Positions 28,281 through 35,109 of a DNA stretch of 64,000 bases are shown piece after piece; position 1 is the stretch's first letter, and each line of letters starts with the position of its first letter. Below the pieces are notes generated by a model. The model worked only from the letters and a program-made list of their open reading frames with translations. It did not search any database and was not told where the DNA came from. The DNA is from Pseudomonas alkylphenolica (GTDB lineage Bacteria > Pseudomonadota > Gammaproteobacteria > Pseudomonadales > Pseudomonadaceae), in the NCBI RefSeq assembly GCF_000746525.1, contig NZ_CP009048.1, positions 904,501-968,500 on the forward strand, in the 5' to 3' direction. Position numbers and translations under genes: made by a program.

Positions 28281-28470
28281 AATCGCCTTCCATGGCGTCT
28301 ACATGCCGACCATGACCCTGATGTTCCTGTTCGCCGCCGGGCTTGCCTGGGGCCTGGACCGGTTTATCGCAAGTTATGACGGCTACCGGTTTTTCTGGCA
28401 CCCGGCGCTGCTGCGCCTGTGCCTGTTTATCTGTTTGTTCGGTTCCATGGCCCTGACTCTCTACCGTTGA
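28270..28470 (+). CDS. DUF1656 (AaeX-like) small membrane protein
   Basis: 66 aa with two membrane segments (TLMFLFAAGLAWGLDRFI; LLRLCLFICLFGSMALTLY). DUF1656 proteins regularly sit between FUSC permease and HlyD adaptor genes, as AaeX does with AaeA and AaeB; role unknown. Overlaps the FUSC gene end. Confidence 0.9.
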   Translation: MPREIAFHGVYMPTMTLMFLFAAGLAWGLDRFIASYDGYRFFWHPALLRLCLFICLFGSMALTLYR

Positions 28471-28481
28471 GACCCCTGTTG

Positions 28482-29393
28482 ATGAAAAAGTTTTTCAGCC
28501 TGATCGCCACCTTGCTCGTGCTGGCTGCTGCCGTGGTGATCGGCCGCCAGCTCTGGGTGCATTACATGAACACGCCCTGGACCCGGGACGGGCGGGTGCG
28601 CGCCGATATCATCAACGTCGCCGCCGATGTGCCGGGCTATGTCGTCGATGTGCCGGTGCGCGACAACCAGTTGGTGAAGAAGGGCGATCTGTTGCTGCAG
28701 ATCGACCCTGAGCATTATGAAGTCGCAGTCAAGCAGGCCCAGGCTCTGGTCGCCTCACGCAAGGCCACCTGGGAAATGCGCAAGGTCAACGCCCACCGGC
28801 GTGCGGACATGGACAACCTGGTGATCTCCCGCGAGAACCGCGACGACGCCAGCAACATCGCCAACTCGGCGCTGGCCGACTATCAGCATGCACAGGCGCA
28901 GCTGGCGGCGGCTGAGCTGGATCTTAAACGGACCAAAATCCTCGCCACCGTCGATGGCTACGTGACCAACCTCAACGTGCACCGCGGCGACTATGCGCGT
29001 ACTGGCGAGCCGAAGATGGCAGTGGTCGATAAAGATTCGTTCTGGGTCTATGGCTTCTTCGAGGAGACCAAGCTGCCGCATGTGAAAGTCGGCGACCAGG
29101 CTGACCTGCAGATGATGAGCGGTGAAGTGCTCAAGGGCCATGTGGAGAGTATTTCCCGCGGCATCTACGACCGCGACAACCCGCAAAGCCGTGAGCTGAT
29201 CGCCGACGTCAACCCGACCTTCAACTGGGTGCGCCTGGCCCAGCGGGTGCCGGTGCGGATTCATATCGATGAAGTACCGGAGGGCTTTTTGCTGGCGGCG
29301 GGGACGACCTGTACGGTGGTGGTGAAGCCATCGCGGGGCAAGCCCGCTCCCACCGAGCCGGTAGGAGCGGGCTTGCCCCGCGAAGCGCTTTAG
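28482..29393 (+). CDS. HlyD-family adaptor (AaeA-like) with REP-encoded C-terminus
   Basis: 303 aa. Single N-terminal membrane helix (FFSLIATLLVLAAAVVIG), lipoyl half (VPGYVVDVPVRDNQLVKKGDLLLQID), alpha-hairpin, second lipoyl half (ILATVDGYVTNLNVHRGDYA) and beta-barrel. ATG at 28482 with only a weak ribosome site, 11 bp after the DUF1656 stop. The natural-looking C-terminus TTCTVVVKP runs straight into a class 1 REP pair whose translation (SRGKPAP...VGAGLPREAL) supplies the last residues and the stop. That stop overlaps the stop of the convergent universal stress gene. Confidence 0.9.
   Translation: MKKFFSLIATLLVLAAAVVIGRQLWVHYMNTPWTRDGRVRADIINVAADVPGYVVDVPVRDNQLVKKGDLLLQIDPEHYEVAVKQAQALVASRKATWEMRKVNAHRRADMDNLVISRENRDDASNIANSALADYQHAQAQLAAAELDLKRTKILATVDGYVTNLNVHRGDYARTGEPKMAVVDKDSFWVYGFFEETKLPHVKVGDQADLQMMSGEVLKGHVESISRGIYDRDNPQSRELIADVNPTFNWVRLAQRVPVRIHIDEVPEGFLLAAGTTCTVVVKPSRGKPAPTEPVGAGLPREAL
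29331..29383. repeat. REP pair (class 1) inside the adaptor 3' end
   Basis: TCGCGGGGCAAGCCCGCTCC and its inverted copy GTAGGAGCGGGCTTGCCCCG, wholly within the reading frame of the HlyD-family gene. Confidence 0.95.
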
Positions 29394-29842
29394 GCACTCC
29401 GCGAATCCACCAACACCGGGCATTTCACCTGATCGATGACCTTGTTGCTGATGGACGGATCCAGCAAGCGCCCCAGGCGGTTCAGGTGCCGGTGCCCGAT
29501 GATGATCAACGCGCAATCAAGCCGCTGGGCTTCGCTGACAATCGCCGTCACCGGATCGTTCTGAGCCAGCTTGCCTTCGCTCTCGAATCCCAACGCCCGC
29601 AACCGTCGCAACGCCTGTTGTACGGCAGCAACGGCATGGCGCTGCTCGTCAGTGGCGGCCGGAAACTCCTGTTGCTCGTACAGGCTGATCGCTCCGGGGC
29701 CATCACTCAGGGAAAACGCACTGTCGACCGCCAGCAGCACATGCAAGCGATGGCGGCCAGTCTGGCAGTACTGGTGCGCAAGCTCCAGCAAACCGTGAGA
29801 GGCACTGGAGCCATCGATGGCGATCAAGACGGGACTGAGCAT
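29390..29842 (-). CDS. Universal stress protein (UspA family)
   Basis: 150 aa single Usp domain: MLSPVLIAIDGSSASHGLLE at the N-terminus and the nucleotide-binding-type motif IIIGHRHLNRLGRLLDPSISNKVI near the end (G-2x-G-9x-G-S/T-like). Start 29842 has TGGAG 6 nt upstream; the open frame extends further but without a ribosome site. Cytoplasmic. Its TAA stop overlaps the TAG stop of the convergent adaptor gene by two bases. Confidence 0.9.
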   Translation of the reverse strand: MLSPVLIAIDGSSASHGLLELAHQYCQTGRHRLHVLLAVDSAFSLSDGPGAISLYEQQEFPAATDEQRHAVAAVQQALRRLRALGFESEGKLAQNDPVTAIVSEAQRLDCALIIIGHRHLNRLGRLLDPSISNKVIDQVKCPVLVDSRSA

Positions 29843-30000
29843 GCACGGCTCCACTGGGGCAGTTTCGAGCCGACTATTGTTGGCCAAGGCCAGGCGCAGA
29901 TACATGGCCCGGCATGCACTGTGTAGTTGTGTGCAACGCAACCCGGTGCGCTTTGCCGAGCTGTTAACATCAATGTCTTTTACCCCATGGATACCTGGCA

Positions 30001-30906
30001 ATGCAGATTCCGGATATGAACCTGTTGGTCGCCCTCGATGCGTTGCTCGATGAGGGCAGTGTGGTCGGCGCTGCACGGCGCATGAACCTGAGCCCTGCGG
30101 CCATGAGCCGGACCCTGGGGCGGATCCGCGAGGCGATTGGCGATCCGATTCTGGTCCGCGCTGGTCGCGGCCTGGTGCCGACCCCCCGGGCGCTGGCCTT
30201 GCATGACCAGGTGCGGGCGCTGGTCGAGCAGGCCGGGCTGGTGTTCCGCAGCCGTGAAGAAGTCGACCTGGCCACGCTCGACCGGGCGTTCAACATTCGC
30301 ACCAATGACCTGTTCATCGCCCTGTATGGCGCGCAGTTGCTGCGCATGATGCACGAACAGGCGCCGCGTACCGTGTTGCGCTTCGTTCCGGAAAGCGGTG
30401 GCGATGACGATGCGGTGCTGCGCGACGGGCGCACCGATCTGCTCGTCAGTTCGACCATTGACCTGGGCCCCGAGATCAAGGTGCAGAGTCTGTTCAACAC
30501 CATCTATGTCGGTCTGGCCCGCCAGGATCACCCGATCTTCGACGCGCCGATCACCCCCGAGCGCTTTGCCGCTTACCCGCAGATCAGCGTGTCGCGTCGT
30601 GGCCGCGCCAATGGGCCGATAGACATCGAACTGGGCAACTACAAGGTGCAGCGCCGCGTCGCCCTGATCACCCCGAGTTTTCACTCGGCGATGTTCTCCC
30701 TGCCGGACTCCGACCTGCTGCTGCCGATGCCGGCCAATATCCTCTCCAGCGTGACCAAGCTCGGCTTGCCACTGCGCTCGTTCCGCATTCCGTTGCCGAT
30801 GGAGCGGGTGACGGTGATGCAAGCCTGGCACCCGCGTTTCGACAACGATCCGGCCCACCGCTGGCTGCGCCAGACCCTCAAGGCGTGTTGCAGCGAGAGC
30901 GCTTGA
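30001..30906 (+). CDS. LysR-family transcriptional regulator
   Basis: 301 aa. Winged helix at the N-terminus (LLVALDALLDEGSVVGAARRMNLSPAAMSRTLGRIREAIG) of the NodD/NahR-like subgroup, then an effector domain. An ATG at 30016 is an alternative start. It lies 111 bp upstream of and collinear with the MFS-EmrA-OMF export cluster, which it probably controls. Confidence 0.9.
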   Translation: MQIPDMNLLVALDALLDEGSVVGAARRMNLSPAAMSRTLGRIREAIGDPILVRAGRGLVPTPRALALHDQVRALVEQAGLVFRSREEVDLATLDRAFNIRTNDLFIALYGAQLLRMMHEQAPRTVLRFVPESGGDDDAVLRDGRTDLLVSSTIDLGPEIKVQSLFNTIYVGLARQDHPIFDAPITPERFAAYPQISVSRRGRANGPIDIELGNYKVQRRVALITPSFHSAMFSLPDSDLLLPMPANILSSVTKLGLPLRSFRIPLPMERVTVMQAWHPRFDNDPAHRWLRQTLKACCSESA

Positions 30907-31017
30907 TTAGCGGAATGCGTTTGCTGCACTAGTAAACTGCCAATATGTCAGTTTTCGTCATCATTGCCGCTTCATAGACTTCTGCCGGTAGTTGTTCACC
31001 CCCGGAGATGTCTTTTA

Positions 31018-32556
31018 ATGAGTTCGTTGACTGCGCTGCCCACAGCTGTCGCGCCCAAGCCTGTGGCCAGCCCCGGTGGGAGCGGGCTTGCCCCGCGCAT
31101 CGTGGTCGGGCTGCTCGGCGTGTTACTGGCGGTACTCTGCGCCGGCCTCAACGAGATGGTCACCAAGGCGTCGCTGGCCGACATCCGTGGCGGCATGTTT
31201 ATCGGTGCCGATGAAGGTGCCTGGCTGATTGCCGTGTACGCGGCGGCGTCGGTTTCAGCCATGGCCTTTTCGCCGTGGCTGGCCGCGACCTTTTCCCTGC
31301 GTCGCTTTACCCTCTGCGCCATCAGCGTCTTCGCCGTGCTCGGGCTGTTGCAACCCTATGCCCCGAACCTCGCCAGCCTGATGCTGCTGCGTACCCTGCA
31401 AGGGTTGGCGTCGGGCGCCTTGCCGCCGATGCTGATGAGTGTCGCATTGCGCTTTCTGCCACCGGGGATCAAGGTCTATGGCCTTGCCGGTTATGCCCTG
31501 ACCGCGACCTTCGGGCCGAACATGGGCACACCGCTGGCAGGCCTGTGGACCGAGTATGTCGGTTGGCAGTGGGCGTTCTGGCAGATCATCCTGCCTTCAT
31601 TGCTGGCCATGGCCTGCGTGGCCTGGGGCCTGCCTCAGGACCCGCTGCGCCTGGAACGTTTCAAACAGTTCGACTGGCGTGGCCTGTTGCTGGGGTTGCC
31701 GGCGATCTGTGCGCTGGTGATCGGCCTGACCCTGGGCGATCGCATGGGCTGGTTCAGCTCGCCGTTGATCTGCTGGCTGCTGGGTGGCGGCCTGGTGTTG
31801 CTGGTGCTGTTCCTGCTCAACGAATGGTCCGAGCCGTTGCCGTTCTTCAAGCTGCAGATGCTCAAGACCCGCAACCTGACGCACGCGCTGGTCACCTTGT
31901 TTGGTGTGCTGATCGTGCTGACGGCGGCGATCCTCATCCCCTCCAGTTATCTCGCCCAGATCCAGGGTTATCGCCCCGCGCAGACCGCGCCATTGTTGCT
32001 GCTGGTGGCCTTGCCGCAGCTACTCGCGCTGCCGTTGACCGCGGCGCTGTGCAATATCCGCGCAGTGGACTGCCGCTGGGTCCTGGCTATCGGCCTGGGC
32101 ATGCTGGCGTTGTCCTGCGTGCTCGGTAGCCAGCTCACCAGCGTGTGGATTCGCGACAACTTCTACCTGCTGCAGATGCTGCATATCTTCGCTCAACCGA
32201 TGGCCGTGTTGCCGTTGCTGATGCTCGCCACCGGCGGCATGACCCCGCAGGACGGCCCGTTCGCCTCGGCCTGGTTCAACACCGTCAAGGGCCTGGCCTC
32301 GGTGGTTGCTACCGGGGTGTTGGAGGCGCTGACCACCCTGCGCCGGCATTTTCATTCCAACACGCTGGTCGACAACCTGGGCAACTCGCCGCTGGCCGAC
32401 GGCCAGGTGCCGGGCCTGGCCAAGCGTATTCACGAGCAGGCGCTGGTGCTGGCCTCGGCTGACCTCTACCTGTGCATGGCGGTGCTGGCTGCGGCGCTGA
32501 TCCTGCTGATTCCTTTTGTACCTACACGAATCTATCCACCGCGCGCGGTGGCTTAG
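31018..32556 (+). CDS. MFS transporter, DHA2 (EmrB) family, with REP in N-terminus
   Basis: 512 aa, about 14 transmembrane helices; motifs include MLLRTLQGLASGALPPMLMS and GYALTATFGPNMGTPLAG. Proton-driven drug exporter forming a tripartite pump with the EmrA-type adaptor and outer-membrane factor that follow. ATG at 31018 with GGAG about 10 nt upstream. Codons about 19-27 (PGGSGLAPR) are encoded by a single class 1 REP arm just before the first helix, so the cytoplasmic N-terminal tail is partly repeat-derived. Confidence 0.92.
   Translation: MSSLTALPTAVAPKPVASPGGSGLAPRIVVGLLGVLLAVLCAGLNEMVTKASLADIRGGMFIGADEGAWLIAVYAAASVSAMAFSPWLAATFSLRRFTLCAISVFAVLGLLQPYAPNLASLMLLRTLQGLASGALPPMLMSVALRFLPPGIKVYGLAGYALTATFGPNMGTPLAGLWTEYVGWQWAFWQIILPSLLAMACVAWGLPQDPLRLERFKQFDWRGLLLGLPAICALVIGLTLGDRMGWFSSPLICWLLGGGLVLLVLFLLNEWSEPLPFFKLQMLKTRNLTHALVTLFGVLIVLTAAILIPSSYLAQIQGYRPAQTAPLLLLVALPQLLALPLTAALCNIRAVDCRWVLAIGLGMLALSCVLGSQLTSVWIRDNFYLLQMLHIFAQPMAVLPLLMLATGGMTPQDGPFASAWFNTVKGLASVVATGVLEALTTLRRHFHSNTLVDNLGNSPLADGQVPGLAKRIHEQALVLASADLYLCMAVLAAALILLIPFVPTRIYPPRAVA
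31074..31097 (+). repeat. Single REP arm (class 1) inside the MFS gene
   Basis: GGTGGGAGCGGGCTTGCCCCGCG without an inverted partner, near the 5' end of the MFS reading frame. Confidence 0.9.
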
Positions 32557-32578
32557 GTTGCTGTTCTGAGAGAACGAC

Positions 32579-33649
32579 ATGACGACAATAACGACCCACC
32601 GAAAAACCGCCTTGATCGTTGCCGCCTTGGTGCTTGCGGGCCTGGCCGGTGTCTTTGGCCCGATGCTGCTGGGCCGCGACACCGAACAGAGCACCAACGA
32701 TGCCTATGTGTCAGCGGATTACACAGTGATTGCGCCCAAGGTGGCGGGCTTTATCAAGCAAGTGCTGGTCGAAGACAACCAGCAGGTCAAGGCCGGACAG
32801 GTGCTGGCGCTGATCGACGACCGTGACTATCAGGCGGCCCTGGCGGCGGCGCAGGCGCAACTGCTGGTGTCAACCGCGCAGCAGCACAACGCCCGGGCGA
32901 CCCTCGAGCGCCAGGCATCGCTGATTGCCCAGGCCCAGGCTGCGGTGAGTGCCGATCAGGCCGAGCTGGCGTTCGCCAACCATGAGCTGACCCGCCACAG
33001 CCGTCTGGCCGAGCAGGGCGCCGGTACCGTGCAAAATGCCCAGCAGGCGCGCAGCCGGGTCGATCAGGCCAGTGCCCGCCTGGCCAACTCACAGGCAGCG
33101 CTGGCCGCCGCGCGCAAGCAGGTGGATATCCTCAGCGCGCAAGTCGACAGCGCCGAAGGGGGGCTCAAACATGCCCAGGCGAGCCTTGAGCGGGCTCAGC
33201 TGGATCTGTCCTATACCCGTATCGTCGCACCCATCGACGGCATGGTCGGCGAGCGTGCAGTACGCGTCGGCGCCTACGTCAATCCGGGGGCGCGGCTGCT
33301 GTCGGTGGTGCCGCTGGAGCACGCCTATGTGATCGGCAACTTTCAGGAAACCCAGCTGACCCATGTGCAGCCGGGGCAACCGGTGCAGATCCGCGTCGAT
33401 ACCTTCGCCGATGAGTACCTGCATGGCCGGGTCGAAAGCATTGCGCCAGCGACTGGGGTGACCTTCGCAGCGGTTAAGCCGGATAACGCCACCGGCAACT
33501 TCACCAAGGTGGTGCAGCGCATCCCGGTGAAGATTGTCTTCGATGCCGACCAGCCCTTGCTGCAGCGTCTGCGGGTAGGTATGTCGGTGGTGGCGAAGAT
33601 CGATACCGAGGCCAGGCTCACCTCCGGCAAAGAGGTCAGCGCCCGATGA
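32579..33649 (+). CDS. EmrA-type periplasmic adaptor (HlyD family)
   Basis: 356 aa. Membrane anchor (LIVAALVLAGLAGVFGPMLL), NDAYVSADYTVIAPKVAGFI typical of EmrA proteins, long coiled-coil hairpin (residues about 85-200, rich in A/Q), second lipoyl half LDLSYTRIVAPIDGMVGERA and beta-barrel. Lies 22 bp after the MFS gene; its stop overlaps the next start by ATGA. Confidence 0.93.
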   Translation: MTTITTHRKTALIVAALVLAGLAGVFGPMLLGRDTEQSTNDAYVSADYTVIAPKVAGFIKQVLVEDNQQVKAGQVLALIDDRDYQAALAAAQAQLLVSTAQQHNARATLERQASLIAQAQAAVSADQAELAFANHELTRHSRLAEQGAGTVQNAQQARSRVDQASARLANSQAALAAARKQVDILSAQVDSAEGGLKHAQASLERAQLDLSYTRIVAPIDGMVGERAVRVGAYVNPGARLLSVVPLEHAYVIGNFQETQLTHVQPGQPVQIRVDTFADEYLHGRVESIAPATGVTFAAVKPDNATGNFTKVVQRIPVKIVFDADQPLLQRLRVGMSVVAKIDTEARLTSGKEVSAR

Positions 33650-35109
33650 AACCTGCATTCGCCTTATGCCCCTTGCTGCTCGGCCTGCTGGCCGGCTGCA
33701 CCCTGGGCCCGGACTTTCACCAGCCTTCCAGCCAGGCACCGGCAAGCTGGGCGCCGTTGCAGGAAGCGCCAGCGCCGAGCCAGGCCCTGTCCGAGCCGAT
33801 CGAGCAACGCTGGTGGCAGAGCTTTGATGACGCCAGGCTCAGTGCCCTGATCGAGCGCGCCAGCCAGCGAAACCTCGACTTGCAGATCGCCAGTGCACGG
33901 TTGCTGCAAAGCCGCGCGTTGCGTACCAGCATCGCTTCCGAACAAACCCCGGCGGTCGATCTCGGCGCTGGCTACAGCCGCGCCCGCAACAGCGCTGAAG
34001 GTCTCAGTGACCCATCCGGCAAGGGCGGCAAGTCGGCCTTCAATCTCTGGCAGGGCGATTTGACCGCCAGTTGGGAGCTGGATCTGTGGGGCCGGGTACG
34101 GCGTCAGGTCGAAGCCGCCGATGCCGTGGTCGAGGTCGCCGAGAACGACCGCCGTGGCGTGCTGTTGTCATTGCTGGCCGAGACGGCCGGCAATTACATT
34201 CAACTGCGCTCGGTGCAGAGCACCCTGGCCGTGACCCGGGAAAACCTTGAGGTCTCGCGCCATAGTCTGCGCTTGTCGCAAATGCGGTTGCGCGATGGTG
34301 TCGCCACCGCCCTGGACGTGGCCCAGGCCAGTGCTCAGGTAGCCTCGATCGAGGCGCGCCTGCCGACCCTGGAGGAGCGCCAGGCGCAACTGATCAACGC
34401 CCTGAGCCTGTTACTGGCCGAACCTCCGCGCAGCTTGCAGGCTGAACTGCTGGCGCCCGGCGCGATGCCGACACCGCAACAGCGCTTTGCCATCGGCGTG
34501 CCCTCGGAGCTGGCTGAGCGCCGTCCGGACATCCTTCAGGCCTCGGCCCAACTGCATGCCGCCACGGCCAGCATTGGTGTAGCCAAAGCCGATTTTTACC
34601 CGAGCATTCGCTTGTCGGGCAATGTCGGTTTTCAATCGATGCAGTTGTCTGATTTCGGCGGTTGGGATTCGCGGCGCTTCGGCATCGGGCCCCAGCTGAG
34701 CTTGCCGATCTTTGAGGGTGGCCGCTTGCGTGGCGTGCTCGAACTGCGTGAGGCCCAGCAGCAGGAAGCCGCCTTGCACTATCAGCAGGTAGTGCTGCGC
34801 GCCTGGCATGAAATTGATGATGTGCTGCGTCTGTATAACGCCAGTCAATTGCGTCGCGACCTGCTGGCCGAAGCGGTGCGCCAGAACCGCATTGCCTTGC
34901 AGACTGCGCAGCAACAATACGTGGAAGGCGCGGTGGACTTTCTCAATGTGCTCAGCGTGCAGGGCGCCTTGCTGGCCAGCCAGGAGCAGTGGGTCGAGAG
35001 CTCGGCGGCGGTGTCTCAGGCGCTGGTTGGTTTGTACAAGGCGCTCGGGGGTGGTTGGCAGTCGTTTGAGCAGGTCGCGTCAACGACGTCCCACGCAACT
35101 GCCGAATAG
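33646..35109 (+). CDS. Outer-membrane efflux lipoprotein, NodT/OprM family
   Basis: 487 aa. Lipoprotein signal ending LLAGC, then two outer-membrane-factor repeats (WWQSFDDARLSALIERASQRNLDLQIA; LAERRPDILQASAQLHAATASIG). Third gene of the MFS-adaptor-OMF pump, coupled by ATGA. Its last 30 bp overlap, on the opposite strand, the end of the RHS toxin gene. Confidence 0.93.
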   Translation: MKPAFALCPLLLGLLAGCTLGPDFHQPSSQAPASWAPLQEAPAPSQALSEPIEQRWWQSFDDARLSALIERASQRNLDLQIASARLLQSRALRTSIASEQTPAVDLGAGYSRARNSAEGLSDPSGKGGKSAFNLWQGDLTASWELDLWGRVRRQVEAADAVVEVAENDRRGVLLSLLAETAGNYIQLRSVQSTLAVTRENLEVSRHSLRLSQMRLRDGVATALDVAQASAQVASIEARLPTLEERQAQLINALSLLLAEPPRSLQAELLAPGAMPTPQQRFAIGVPSELAERRPDILQASAQLHAATASIGVAKADFYPSIRLSGNVGFQSMQLSDFGGWDSRRFGIGPQLSLPIFEGGRLRGVLELREAQQQEAALHYQQVVLRAWHEIDDVLRLYNASQLRRDLLAEAVRQNRIALQTAQQQYVEGAVDFLNVLSVQGALLASQEQWVESSAAVSQALVGLYKALGGGWQSFEQVASTTSHATAE

